Shown here: piece after piece, positions 6,340 to 18,067 of the stretch | Layout: every line of letters begins with the position of its first letter | Numbering within the stretch: the stretch's first letter is position 1 | DNA from: Gammaproteobacteria bacterium | GTDB taxonomy: Bacteria; Pseudomonadota; Gammaproteobacteria; Burkholderiales; Burkholderiaceae_C | Direction of reading: 5' to 3' | NCBI GenBank assembly: GCA_018903185.1 | Contig: JAHIQV010000041.1 | Coordinates: forward strand, 1 to 18,067 | Length of the DNA stretch: 18,067 bases | Program-made: the position numbers and the translations under genes | Notes under the pieces: model-generated | Seen by the model: only the letters and a program-made list of their open reading frames with translations | Told to the model about the DNA's origin: nothing | Database searches by the model: none

Positions 6340-7017
6340 TCACCGCGCCGGTTCGCCGGGCCTGACCTCAACGGCGATGTCCGGAGGCGGATCGACCTTG
6401 GCTTGATGGGGCACATCGAGCCGCCCATCCACCTCGATGTTCCAGTCGGACTGATTGGCCATGCCGATCTGGAACGGGCGCGGCAGCAGCGAAAGATCCA
6501 GGCTGAACCGCCATTCGACCCGGTGCTGCGCACCGTCGTCCAGCCGGGCTGCGTCGGCAATGACCCAGCTGGAAACGCGGCCCACGACCGCCAGCACCTC
6601 GTCAAGGCTCTCGAAGTTCTGGTGCAGCGCATATTGCAGTGCCGCCGCACCCGAGCCCGTCACACCATCGTGGGCCTGACTCAGACGCCAGCGCCGGGTC
6701 AGTGGCTGGTAGGCCAGCCGAAAGGTCCGGACCATCGAACTCACGCGTTTGTCGGCCCAGTACCAGCGGTCACGGTACACGTCGGCCTGCCAGACGAAGT
6801 ACATCGGCACACCCTTGAGCAGGGCATCTTCAACCGCCGCCGTGGCGACCGAGCCCAGTCGCACGGAAAGTGTCAGCGCATCCGTGTTGCGCTGAAGGCT
6901 GACGAACTGGATTTCGGGCTCGCGTGCCATGACGGGTCCCGCCAGGCAAGCCAGCGCGAACACCCAGAGCAAAGCACGAACCCATCGCAACGACAGACGC
7001 GTTGCCGCCCGGCGCAC
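6340..7017 (-). CDS. DUF4390 family exported protein
   Basis: This is a 225-residue protein of the DUF4390 family, whose members sit between rsmB and ntrYX genes in many betaproteobacteria; their function is not known. A signal peptide is clear: arginine-rich start, hydrophobic WVRALLWVFALACLAG (residues 12-27), likely cleavage after PVMA (31). The mature part is beta-rich, with VYRDRWYWADKRV (80-92) and a C-terminal ANQSDWNIEVDGRLDVP (187-203) like the family. I choose the GTG at 7017 because GAGG lies 5 bases upstream and the signal peptide follows at once; it leaves 7 bases after the rsmB stop. The frame is open further upstream, but that part overlaps rsmB and looks like shadow sequence. 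Context suggests an envelope role linked to the NtrY kinase. Confidence 0.85.
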   Translation of the reverse strand: MRRAATRLSLRWVRALLWVFALACLAGPVMAREPEIQFVSLQRNTDALTLSVRLGSVATAAVEDALLKGVPMYFVWQADVYRDRWYWADKRVSSMVRTFRLAYQPLTRRWRLSQAHDGVTGSGAAALQYALHQNFESLDEVLAVVGRVSSWVIADAARLDDGAQHRVEWRFSLDLSLLPRPFQIGMANQSDWNIEVDGRLDVPHQAKVDPPPDIAVEVRPGEPAR

Positions 7018-7024
7018 GGCCCCC

Positions 7025-8374
7025 TCAAGGCCCGGCCTTGTCGATGCGTGCGTAAAAGAAACCGTCGTATCCACCGGGCACATTGTCGTTGAACTCCCCA
7101 TGGGCAGCGGCGGTTCCGGGGAGCAAATGGCCAGGGGAAGGCTGCAGAACGGCATCGGTGTGGTGCAGCAGAAACGCATTCACCTGTTCGGATCCTTCGG
7201 CCTGGAACACCGAGCAGGTGCAATACAGCAGGCGACCACCCGGCTTGAGCAGCGGCCACAGCCGCTCCAGCAACTGCCGCTGCACAGCCACGAGTTGGGC
7301 CACGTCGCTGGCCCGGCGCAGCCAGCGCACGTCGGGGTGGCGGCGCACGATGCCCGAAGCGGTGCAGGGCGCGTCGAGCAGGATGGCGTCAAAGGGACGC
7401 CCATCCCACCAGCCCGCGGTGTTGGCGGCGTCGGCGCACTGCACCTCGGCGCTCAGGCCCAGGCGTTGCAGATTGTCGTGGATGCGGGTGCAGCGCCGGG
7501 CGTCGACGTCCAGCGCGAGCAGGTCGAGATCGGCGCGTTCGAGCAGGTGCGCGGTCTTGCCGCCGGGCGCGGCACAGGCGTCGAGCACGCGGTCGGCGGG
7601 GCTCCAGGCGCGGCCGTCGAGCAGCAGGCTGGCGGCCATCTGGGCCGCTGCGTCCTGCACGGAAACATGCCCTAGCGCGAAGCCGGGCAGGCGCTCCACC
7701 GGCTGCGCTGCCGACAGCACCAGACCGTCATCGCCCACCGGGCTGGCAGTCAGACCGGCGGCCTCCAGCTGGGCGCGGTAGTCGTCCCGCGTGACGCGGC
7801 GCCGGTTGACCCGCAGCGCCATCGGTCCGGGCACGTTGTTGGCCTGGAGGATCGCGGTCCAGTGTTCGGGATGGTCGCGCTGCAACCGCTCCACCCACCA
7901 GAGCGGGTGGTTCCAGCGTGCCACCGGATCGTCCACCAGTTGCGCGCACAGGGCCTCGCGTTCGCGCAGAAACCGCCGCAGGCAGGCGTTGAGAAAGCCC
8001 GCCTGCATGCTGGTGCTGCGCTGCTGCTTGGCCGCCTCCACCGCCTGATCCACCACGGTGTGGGGCTGGTAGTGCTGCCCGTTTTCATCACCCAGCAACA
8101 CGGCCAGCGCGCTGTGCAGCAAGGCCAGCACCGGCGCGGCAGGCGCACGCTGCGCCAGCAGCCGACCGAGTGCGCGCGCAGCGCCGAGCTGGCGCAGGGT
8201 CTGGAAGGTGAGCGCCTGCACGCCCGGTCGCAGCGCCGATGCCACTTGGGGCAGCACCTCGCTGAGCGAGCGACCCTGTTCGACCGCGAGCACGCACTGG
8301 GCGGTCCAGCGCAGTTGCGTGGCCAGCGTTGGCGCGTTGGGCACCGGGCGGTCTGCGGAGCTGTTGGAAGTCAA
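7025..8374 (-). CDS. rsmB: 16S rRNA (cytosine-967 C5)-methyltransferase RsmB
   Basis: RsmB makes m5C967 in 16S rRNA using S-adenosylmethionine. The 449 residues (E. coli protein about 429) comprise an N-terminal NusB-like RNA-binding domain (about 16-150) and a Rossmann methyltransferase domain. The SAM-binding motif is DACAAPGGKT (265-274). DAPCTASGIVRRHPDVRW (334-351) holds C337, and YCTCS (384-388) holds the second conserved, catalytic cysteine C387. I choose the TTG at 8374 because AGGA lies 6 bases upstream (8381-8384), it clears the upstream protease gene, and no ATG or other start fits as well. GTG at codon 11 is the alternative. The frame continues open upstream but only as an overlap of the protease gene. 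Confidence 0.93.
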   Translation of the reverse strand: MTSNSSADRPVPNAPTLATQLRWTAQCVLAVEQGRSLSEVLPQVASALRPGVQALTFQTLRQLGAARALGRLLAQRAPAAPVLALLHSALAVLLGDENGQHYQPHTVVDQAVEAAKQQRSTSMQAGFLNACLRRFLREREALCAQLVDDPVARWNHPLWWVERLQRDHPEHWTAILQANNVPGPMALRVNRRRVTRDDYRAQLEAAGLTASPVGDDGLVLSAAQPVERLPGFALGHVSVQDAAAQMAASLLLDGRAWSPADRVLDACAAPGGKTAHLLERADLDLLALDVDARRCTRIHDNLQRLGLSAEVQCADAANTAGWWDGRPFDAILLDAPCTASGIVRRHPDVRWLRRASDVAQLVAVQRQLLERLWPLLKPGGRLLYCTCSVFQAEGSEQVNAFLLHHTDAVLQPSPGHLLPGTAAAHGEFNDNVPGGYDGFFYARIDKAGP

Positions 8375-8400
8375 TGAGGGTCCTGGTAGATATTCGCCAT
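8371..8400 (-). CDS. Possible 9-codon ORF bridging protease stop and rsmB start
   Basis: ATG overlaps the protease stop (TGATG) and reads MANIYQDPH; its stop TGA overlaps the rsmB TTG (TTGA). The rsmB ribosome site AGGA lies inside it. It could pass ribosomes from one gene to the next by reinitiation, or be chance. Confidence 0.2.
   Translation of the reverse strand: MANIYQDPH
8381..8384 (-). promoter_or_regulatory. Ribosome binding site deciding the TTG start of rsmB
   Basis: On the minus strand AGGA lies 6 bases before TTG at 8374. It is the only well-placed ribosome site near the expected N-terminus. Confidence 0.6.
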
Positions 8401-9470
8401 CAGCTGAGTGTCCAGCCCGGAGCCTGAGGTCCTGAAGGATCTGTCGGCGCGGCTTGGGCAGTGGCTGTGGCATCCAGCGCGTGGTCACGCTCCAGGGGCA
8501 GCGCCCCCATGTGGCGGCCATAGATGCGGCGGATGCGCTGCTCCAGCGTGGGGTGCGAATCGAGCCAGTGTGCCACCTGACCGACCTCGTTCCCCACCAG
8601 CAGCATGTGCTGCACCGTGGAGCCGACCTGGCGGGGTGCAAAGTCCGCCTGGCGCTGGCTCTTGACCTTGCGCAGCACACCGCCGAGGCCATCGCGGCTG
8701 CGCGTCCACTGCACAGCGCGTGCGTCGGCCAGGTATTCGCGCTGGCGCGACACCGCCGCCTGCAAGGCGTGCCCTGCCACCCAGCCCAACCAGCCGGCAG
8801 CCATGATGGCCAGTCCCAGCAAGGCCGCGGCCATGCGCCGGCCCCGCACATCGGGTTCAAACAGGTGCTGGCCCATGCGGTAGAGCATCTCCAGGCCGAA
8901 CACCATGCCGATCAGCCGCATGTTGAGGCGCGTATCGCCTTCACGGATGTGGCTGAATTCGTGGGCCACCAGCCCCTGCAGCTCCTCGCGCGTCAGGAAC
9001 TCGAGCGCACCGCGGGTGACCGCAACCACAGCGTCGTCTTCATCCCAACCGGTGGCAAAGGCGTTGATGCCCTGGTCGCGCGCCACCACCATGGCGGTCG
9101 GCCGCTTCATGCCCGACGATATGGCCATCTCGTCGACGATGTTGCAGAAACGCTGCTCGTCGAAGTTGCCCGATGGCTGCGCGGGCCGTGCGCCCATCTG
9201 TTCGGCCAGACGCTGACCGCCACCGCTGGCCAGGCGTGAGGTTTCCACCCACCAGCCGCCCAGCACAAACAGCAACACCACGGCGGTGTTGACTGCAAAG
9301 AAGTGTCGCGGGAAACCCGCTCCCGGGAACCAGAAGCTCCAGGTCAGCCCCCAGGCCAGGGCCAGAGCGGCATTGACCGCCAGCACCAGCAGCAACACGG
9401 TGAGCGCGAAGACCAGCAGCAGCTTGCGGGTCTGCCCGCGCGCCTCACGTTGCGACTCGAAAATCAGCAC
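8400..9470 (-). CDS. M48 family membrane zinc metalloprotease (HtpX-like)
   Basis: This is a 356-residue integral-membrane protease of peptidase family M48, longer than E. coli HtpX (about 293). Two hydrophobic segments near the N-terminus (about 17-40 and 57-74) are followed by the zinc motif HEFSH (170-174, with E171 catalytic). A further hydrophobic region lies at about 213-237, and the third zinc ligand E245 is in REYLADARAV. SHPTLEQRI (305-313) is the usual family ending, followed by a low-complexity tail. HtpX-type proteases act in membrane protein quality control. The start is GTG, one base after the lemA stop, with GAAGG 12 bases upstream inside lemA. The lemA-M48 pairing is common and suggests the two proteins work together. 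Confidence 0.93.
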   Translation of the reverse strand: MLIFESQREARGQTRKLLLVFALTVLLLVLAVNAALALAWGLTWSFWFPGAGFPRHFFAVNTAVVLLFVLGGWWVETSRLASGGGQRLAEQMGARPAQPSGNFDEQRFCNIVDEMAISSGMKRPTAMVVARDQGINAFATGWDEDDAVVAVTRGALEFLTREELQGLVAHEFSHIREGDTRLNMRLIGMVFGLEMLYRMGQHLFEPDVRGRRMAAALLGLAIMAAGWLGWVAGHALQAAVSRQREYLADARAVQWTRSRDGLGGVLRKVKSQRQADFAPRQVGSTVQHMLLVGNEVGQVAHWLDSHPTLEQRIRRIYGRHMGALPLERDHALDATATAQAAPTDPSGPQAPGWTLS

Positions 9471-9471
9471 G

Positions 9472-10065
9472 TCAGAACGCGACCTTCACGGCCTGGCGCT
9501 CGGTTTCGTTGCTGGTGGATTCCAGCATCGACTGGGTCGGAAAATTGAACAGGCGCGCCACGATCAGCGTCGGGAACTGGGCCGCCGCATCGTTGAATTC
9601 GAGCACATGGTCGTTGTAGGCCTGGCGCGCGAAGCCAATGCGGTTTTCGGTGCTCGAGAGCTCTTCACTGAGCTCCCGCATGGTCTGGTCGGCTTTGAGG
9701 TCGGGGTAAGCCTCGGCCACCGCAAACAGGCGGCCCAGCGCGCCACCGAGCAGTTGCTCGGCACCGGCCAGCGCGCCGAGCGCGCCGGCATTCAGGGGGC
9801 TGGCGGCGGCGCTCTGTTCGGCACTGCGCGCCTGATTGCGCGCAGCGATCACGGCTTCCAGCGTCTGCGCTTCGTGCGCCAGGTATTTGCGCGCCACTTC
9901 GACCAGGTTGGGGATCAGGTCGTAACGACGCTTCAACTGCACGTCGATCTGGCCAAAAGCGTTGGCGATGGCATTTTTCAGCCGCACCAGGCGGTTGTAG
10001 GCGCCCACGGCCCAGAACACCAACGCCAGCCCAACGGCCAGCAAAATCCACAAAGTAGCCGACAT
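9472..10065 (-). CDS. lemA: LemA family protein
   Basis: This is a 197-residue LemA protein with one N-terminal membrane segment (about residues 5-23) and a long helical domain. Family signatures are YNRLVRLKNAIANAFGQIDV (23-42), KRRYDLIPNLVEVARKY (45-61), AEAYPDLKAD (117-126) and STENRIGFARQAYND (138-152). LemA proteins are membrane-anchored helical bundles of poorly known function, often encoded beside M48 proteases. I choose the ATG at 10065 because AGGAG (10076-10080) lies 10 bases upstream. An in-frame TTG 27 bases further up has no such site and would overlap it. This is the first gene of the minus-strand operon, behind the promoter at 10123-10128. Confidence 0.96.
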   Translation of the reverse strand: MSATLWILLAVGLALVFWAVGAYNRLVRLKNAIANAFGQIDVQLKRRYDLIPNLVEVARKYLAHEAQTLEAVIAARNQARSAEQSAAASPLNAGALGALAGAEQLLGGALGRLFAVAEAYPDLKADQTMRELSEELSSTENRIGFARQAYNDHVLEFNDAAAQFPTLIVARLFNFPTQSMLESTSNETERQAVKVAF

Positions 10066-10112
10066 GGTGTGTGAACTCCTGTGATCAAACAAACGCCCTC
10101 GATCCGGTACCT

Positions 10113-10139
10113 GGGCGCTGGCAATATACCCCAGCGCCC
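10113..10139. repeat. Perfect inverted repeat around the lemA-operon -10 box
   Basis: Arms GGGCGCTGG (10113-10121) and CCAGCGCCC (10131-10139) are exact reverse complements, nine bases each, with a 9-base spacer. The spacer holds the -10 box. The arms would flank the site of DNA opening, as expected for an operator. Transcription would start inside the left arm, so this is not an RNA hairpin of the lemA message. Confidence 0.7.
10123..10128 (-). promoter_or_regulatory. Candidate -10 of the lemA-protease-rsmB promoter
   Basis: On the minus strand TATATT matches the sigma-70 -10 consensus at five of six positions. CTGACA (five of six for -35) lies upstream with a 19-base spacer, longer than the ideal 17. 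Transcription would start near 10116, giving a leader of about 50 bases. Confidence 0.5.
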
Positions 10140-10178
10140 GTCCACGTTGTCAGGGGCATCGACCCGCAGACAAATAAA

Positions 10179-10208
10179 AACGCCCCCGGCCAGATGGCCG
10201 GGGGCGTT
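10179..10208 (-). terminator. Rho-independent terminator of rpoBC
   Basis: A perfect 13-bp, very GC-rich stem (10179-10191 with 10196-10208) with tetraloop AGAT is followed on the minus strand by TTTTTATTT. It lies 39 bases past the rpoC stop and insulates the lemA promoter. Confidence 0.95.
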
Positions 10209-10247
10209 CAGGAACTCAGCGGTGAAGCCGGGTTCAGTTCGTGTGGC

Positions 10248-13200
10248 TTATTCAGCCGCTTCGTTGGTACTCGAAGCGTCGGCCTGATCGGCCGCCAGCG
10301 ACACGGCGTCGGCTTCGGCGATGGCGCGACGCTCTTCGTCGTCCATCTTTTCCTTGACCTTGCGCGCCTCGTGGTAAGCCATGCCGGTACCGGCCGGGAT
10401 CAGACGACCCACGATCACGTTTTCCTTCAGGCCACGCAGTTCGTCGCGCTTACCCATGATGGCCGCTTCGGTCAATACGCGGGTGGTTTCCTGGAAGGAA
10501 GCCGCCGAGATGAAGGAATCGGTGGACAGCGAGGCCTTGGTGATACCCAGCAGCACGTTGCTGTAGACCGCGGGCAGCTTGCCCTCGGCGCGCAGCGCGT
10601 CGTTGGTGTTGAGGATCTCCGAACGCTCGACCTGCTCACCGGCGATGTAGTTCGAATCGCCCACGCTGTCGACGATCACGCGGCGCAGCATCTGGCGCAC
10701 GATCACCTCGATGTGCTTGTCGTTGATCTTCACGCCCTGGAGTCGGTACACGTCCTGCACCTCGTCCACGATGTAACGCGACAGCTCTTCGATGCCCAGC
10801 AGGCGCAGGATGTCCTGCGGATCGGCCGGGCCGTCGACCACGCTCTCGCCCTTGTTGACCACCTGGCCTTCGTGCACCAGGATGTTCTTTTCCTTGGGGA
10901 TGAGTTCGTCCCAGATCTTGCCTTCCGGATCGGTGATCTGCAGGCGAACCTTGCCCTTGGTCTCCTTGCCGAACGACACGGTACCGGTCATCTCGGCCAG
11001 CATGCCCTTGTCCTTCGGGCTGCGGGCTTCGAACAGCTCGGCCACCCGCGGCAGACCGCCGGTGATGTCGCGCGTCTTCTGGCCTTCGACCGGGATGCGG
11101 GCGAGCACGTGGCCGGGGCCGACGTCCTGACCGTCGCGCACTTCCAGCAGCGCGCCGATCTGGAAGCCCACCGTCACCGAGTGGTCGGTGCCAGGGATCT
11201 TCACTTCGTTGCCCTGGGCATCGAGCAGCTTGACCAGGGGGCGCACCACCTTGGTCGAACCGCGGTGCTTCGGATCGATCACCACCAGCGAGGACAGACC
11301 GGTCACGTCGTTGACCTGCTTGGCCACCGTCAGACCCTCTTCCACGTTCTCGAACTTCACCTGACCGGCGAATTCCGTGATGATGGGTCGGGTCAGCGGG
11401 TCCCAGTTGGCCAGGATCGCGCCAGCCTTGATGGCCTGGTCGGCCTTGACCGCCAGGATGGCGCCGTAGGGCACCTTGTGGCGTTCGCGCTCGCGACCGA
11501 TTTCGTCGTGGATGATGATTTCGCCGGAACGCGCAATCACCACCAGCTCGCCCTTGGTGTTGGTCACATAACGCATGGTGGCGTTGAAACCGATCGAACC
11601 GCTGGACTTGGCTTCCACGCTGGAGGCCACGGCCGCACGCGACGCCGCACCACCGATGTGGAAGGTGCGCATGGTCAGCTGCGTGCCGGGTTCGCCAATC
11701 GACTGGGCTGCGATCACACCGACGGCTTCGCCGATGTTCACCAGGCCACCGCGGCCCAGGTCGCGGCCATAGCACTTGGCGCAGATGCCGAAGCGGGTTT
11801 CGCAGGTCAGTGCGGTGCGCACCTTGACCTCGTCCACGCCAGCGGCTTCCAGCTCGTCGAGCATGTCTTCGTCCAGCAGGGTGCCGGCCGGCAACAGGAC
11901 CGCGCGGGTCTCCGGGTGGATCACCTCATCGCAGGTGGTGCGGCCCAGGATGCGGTCGCGCAGCGACTCGATCACTTCACCACCTTCGACGATGGCGCGC
12001 ATCACCGTGCCGTTGGTCGTACCGCAGTCCTGGCTGTTGACCACCAGATCCTGCGTCACGTCCACCAGACGGCGGGTCAGGTAACCCGAGTTCGCGGTCT
12101 TCAGCGCCGTGTCGGCCAGGCCCTTTCGGGCGCCGTGGGTGGAGATGAAGTACTGCAACACGTTCAGACCTTCACGGAAGTTCGCCGTGATGGGGGTCTC
12201 GATGATGGAGCCGTCGGGCTTGGCCATCAGGCCGCGCATGCCGGCCAGCTGGCGAATCTGGGCCGCGCTACCGCGGGCACCCGAGTCGGCCATCATGTAG
12301 ATGGAGTTGAACGACTCCTGGTCCACTTCCTTGCCGTGGCGATCGGTGGTCTTCTGCTTGGCCAGCTGGGCCATCATGACCTTGGAGATCTCGTCACCGG
12401 CCTTGCCCCAGATGTCGACCACCTTGTTGTAGCGTTCGCCCGCGGTCACCAGACCCGAAGCGTATTGCTGGGCGATTTCCTTCACCTCTTTTTCCGAGCG
12501 TTCGATGATGGCTGGCTTTTCCTTCGGCACCAGCATGTCGTCCACGGCAATCGAGATACCGGCGCGGGTGGCCAGTCGGAAACCGTTCTGCAACAGCTTG
12601 TCGGCGAAAACCACGGTCTCTTTCAGACCGCACTTGCGGAAAGACACGTTGATCAGCTTGGAGATTTCCTTCTTCTTCAGCGGCTTGTTCAGCACTTCGA
12701 AAGGCAGGCCCTTGGGCAGGATCTCGGACAGCAGCGCGCGGCCAACCGTCGTGTCGACCAGGGAGATGAACGGCGTGAATTCACCCGTGGCCTTGTCCAG
12801 TGTGTACTGCTGCAGACGCACGCTGATCTTGGCGGTGATCTCGACCACGCCGTTGTCCAGCGCACGCTGCAGTTCCAGCAGGTCGGCAAAGATCATGCCT
12901 TCGCCCTTGCCGTTGATGCGCTCGCGGGTCGCGTAGTACAGACCCAGCACCACGTCTTGCGACGGCACGATGGAGGGTTCGCCGTTGGCCGGGAACAGGA
13001 TGTTGTTCGAGGCCAGCATCAGGGTGCGGGCTTCGATCTGGGCTTCCACCGACAGCGGCACGTGAACGGCCATCTGGTCGCCATCGAAGTCGGCGTTGAA
13101 GGCCGCGCAAACGAGGGGGTGCAGCTGGATCGCCTTGCCTTCGATCAGGATGGGTTCAAAAGCCTGGATACCCAGGCGGTGCAGCGTGGGTGCGCGGTTC

Positions 13201-14462
13201 AGCATCACCGGGTGCTCTTTGATCACCTCTTCCAGGATGTCCCACACCACCGGCGTGCCGGCTTCGACTTCCTTCTTCGCGGCCTTGATGGTGGTCGCGA
13301 TGCCCATGGCTTCGAGACGCGAGAAGATGAAAGGCTTGAACAGCTCCAGCGCCATCAGCTTGGGCAGGCCGCACTGGTGCAGCTTGAGCGTCGGACCGAC
13401 CACGATGACCGAACGGCCCGAGTAGTCGACACGCTTGCCCAGCAAGTTCTGGCGGAAACGGCCGCTCTTGCCCTTGATCATGTCGGCCAGCGACTTCAGG
13501 GCGCGCTTGTTGGCACCCGTCATGGCCTTGCCACGGCGACCGTTGTCCAGCAGCGAGTCCACGGCTTCCTGCAGCATGCGCTTTTCGTTGCGCGCAATGA
13601 TTTCAGGGGCCTTGAGTTCGAGCAGGCGGCGCAGACGGCTGTTGCGGTTGATGACGCGGCGGTACAGGTCGTTCAGGTCAGAGGTCGCGAAGCGGCCGCC
13701 GTCCAGCGGCACCAGCGGACGCAGGTCCGGCGGCAGCACGGGCAGCACGTCCAGCACCATCCACTCGGGTTTGATGCCGGACTTCTTGAAGGCTTCCAGC
13801 ACCTTCAGGCGCTTGGCGTTCTTCTTGATCTTGAGCTCGGAACCGGTCAGGTCGTTGCGCAGCTTTTCGATCTCGATCTCGAGGTCGATGGCCTGCAGCA
13901 GCTCCTTGATACCTTCGGCGCCCATCTTGGCAATGAACTCGTCGCCGAATTCCTTGCGCTTGGCGTCGTAGTCGTCCTCGGTCATGATCGCGAATTTCTT
14001 CAGCGGCGTCATGCCCGGATCGACGATCACATAGGCTTCGAAGTACAGCACGCGTTCGATGTCGCGCAGCGTCATGTCCAGGATCAGGCCCAGACGCGAA
14101 GGCAGCGACTTCAGGAACCAGATGTGGGCGCAGGGCGCGGCCAGGTCGATGTGACCCATGCGCTCGCGGCGCACCTTGGTCTGCGTGACTTCAACGCCGC
14201 ACTTCTCGCAGATCACGCCGCGGTGCTTGAGGCGCTTGTATTTGCCGCACAGGCATTCGTAGTCCTTGATGGGACCAAAAATCTTGGCGCAGAACAGGCC
14301 GTCGCGTTCGGGCTTGAACGTGCGGTAGTTGATGGTCTCGGGCTTCTTGACTTCGCCGAAAGACCACGAGCGGATTTTTTCCGGCGAAGCCAGGCCGATG
14401 CGGATGGCATCGAAATGCTCGTCGGGCGTGAACTGCTTGAACAGGTCGAGTAATGATTTCAT
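10248..14462 (-). CDS. rpoC: DNA-directed RNA polymerase subunit beta'
   Basis: This is the 1404-residue beta' subunit, nearly the same length as E. coli RpoC (1407). The N-terminal zinc ribbon has C70, C72, C85 and C88 (ECLCGKYK and CEKCG). The catalytic magnesium loop NADFDGD (456-462) has all three aspartates, D458, D460 and D462. The second zinc site is present in QDCGTTNGT and [16 protein letters not shown]. Start ATG at 14462 has AAGGA 8 bases upstream (14471-14475). rpoB ends 27 bases before it, so the two are one transcript. The gene is complete with no frameshift or insertion. Confidence 0.99.
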   Translation of the reverse strand: MKSLLDLFKQFTPDEHFDAIRIGLASPEKIRSWSFGEVKKPETINYRTFKPERDGLFCAKIFGPIKDYECLCGKYKRLKHRGVICEKCGVEVTQTKVRRERMGHIDLAAPCAHIWFLKSLPSRLGLILDMTLRDIERVLYFEAYVIVDPGMTPLKKFAIMTEDDYDAKRKEFGDEFIAKMGAEGIKELLQAIDLEIEIEKLRNDLTGSELKIKKNAKRLKVLEAFKKSGIKPEWMVLDVLPVLPPDLRPLVPLDGGRFATSDLNDLYRRVINRNSRLRRLLELKAPEIIARNEKRMLQEAVDSLLDNGRRGKAMTGANKRALKSLADMIKGKSGRFRQNLLGKRVDYSGRSVIVVGPTLKLHQCGLPKLMALELFKPFIFSRLEAMGIATTIKAAKKEVEAGTPVVWDILEEVIKEHPVMLNRAPTLHRLGIQAFEPILIEGKAIQLHPLVCAAFNADFDGDQMAVHVPLSVEAQIEARTLMLASNNILFPANGEPSIVPSQDVVLGLYYATRERINGKGEGMIFADLLELQRALDNGVVEITAKISVRLQQYTLDKATGEFTPFISLVDTTVGRALLSEILPKGLPFEVLNKPLKKKEISKLINVSFRKCGLKETVVFADKLLQNGFRLATRAGISIAVDDMLVPKEKPAIIERSEKEVKEIAQQYASGLVTAGERYNKVVDIWGKAGDEISKVMMAQLAKQKTTDRHGKEVDQESFNSIYMMADSGARGSAAQIRQLAGMRGLMAKPDGSIIETPITANFREGLNVLQYFISTHGARKGLADTALKTANSGYLTRRLVDVTQDLVVNSQDCGTTNGTVMRAIVEGGEVIESLRDRILGRTTCDEVIHPETRAVLLPAGTLLDEDMLDELEAAGVDEVKVRTALTCETRFGICAKCYGRDLGRGGLVNIGEAVGVIAAQSIGEPGTQLTMRTFHIGGAASRAAVASSVEAKSSGSIGFNATMRYVTNTKGELVVIARSGEIIIHDEIGRERERHKVPYGAILAVKADQAIKAGAILANWDPLTRPIITEFAGQVKFENVEEGLTVAKQVNDVTGLSSLVVIDPKHRGSTKVVRPLVKLLDAQGNEVKIPGTDHSVTVGFQIGALLEVRDGQDVGPGHVLARIPVEGQKTRDITGGLPRVAELFEARSPKDKGMLAEMTGTVSFGKETKGKVRLQITDPEGKIWDELIPKEKNILVHEGQVVNKGESVVDGPADPQDILRLLGIEELSRYIVDEVQDVYRLQGVKINDKHIEVIVRQMLRRVIVDSVGDSNYIAGEQVERSEILNTNDALRAEGKLPAVYSNVLLGITKASLSTDSFISAASFQETTRVLTEAAIMGKRDELRGLKENVIVGRLIPAGTGMAYHEARKVKEKMDDEERRAIAEADAVSLAADQADASSTNEAAE

Positions 14463-14489
14463 GGGTTCAATCCTTGTCTTGCCGGCGAA

Positions 14490-18067
<3,578 letters not shown>

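Noticed and set aside
4304..6406. A 700-codon open frame on the + strand opposite ntrY
   Set aside because: Same in-register antisense effect of codon bias; the product is a Gln/His/Arg-rich non-protein and ntrY has all kinase motifs.
7018..7179. Extended N-terminus for the DUF4390 protein
   Set aside because: The extra 54 codons lie inside rsmB, have no ribosome site, and would bury the signal peptide.
8375..8860. Extended N-terminus for RsmB
   Set aside because: It overlaps the protease gene, reads as Arg/Trp/Cys-rich shadow sequence, and would make the protein 162 residues longer.
10071..14453. A 1460-codon open frame on the + strand across all of rpoC
   Set aside because: It is in register with rpoC codons (first base opposite third base), so its stops would require TTA, CTA or TCA codons in rpoC, which GC-rich genomes avoid. 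The translation is low-complexity, rich in His, Gln, Asp and Val, and rpoC is clearly the real gene.

Overview
The window is a piece of core chromosome from a GC-rich betaproteobacterium, most likely Burkholderiales and probably Comamonadaceae. I infer this from the strong G/C third-position bias, the protein sequences of RpoB, RpoC, Rep and LemA, and the gene order rpoB-rpoC / lemA-M48 protease / rsmB-DUF4390-NtrY-NtrX. I see no IS element, prophage, CRISPR array or cargo island. No gap between genes exceeds about 210 bases.

Left part, + strand (1-2573). The C-terminal end of the Rep DNA helicase enters from the left. Its stop overlaps the start (ATGA) of a small secreted protein of unknown function, and a hairpin terminator follows. 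Next comes a stand-alone di-haem cytochrome c peroxidase. It has a perfect FNR/ANR-type box placed as expected for a class II, low-oxygen-activated promoter, and it ends in a bidirectional terminator.

Middle part, - strand (2628-10065, read right to left). A likely operon starts at a promoter whose -10 box lies inside a perfect 9+9 bp inverted repeat. It runs lemA, an M48 membrane protease, rsmB (16S rRNA m5C967 methyltransferase), a DUF4390 exported protein, an NtrY-like sensor kinase and a short NtrX-like response regulator without an AAA+ domain. tRNA-Phe(GAA) follows 53 bases later with its own -10 box and a strong 12-bp-stem terminator, and no terminator separates it from the regulator. 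Beyond it lie a hairpin-rich leader and a GTG-started gene of unknown family. Start usage in this run is unusual: GTG (protease, DUF4390, unknown gene), TTG (rsmB), and two very short ORFs overlapping the starts of rsmB and the kinase.

Right part, - strand (10179-18067). The rpoB (N-terminus outside the window) and rpoC genes encode the beta and beta' subunits of RNA polymerase. They are 27 bp apart and end at a 13-bp-stem terminator.

The gene content is mostly housekeeping. I did not find a clearly new multi-gene system. The points most worth a second look are regulatory: the inverted repeat over the lemA-operon -10, the FNR box of the peroxidase, the mini-ORF in front of ntrY, the reduced NtrX, and the structured leader of the unknown gene.
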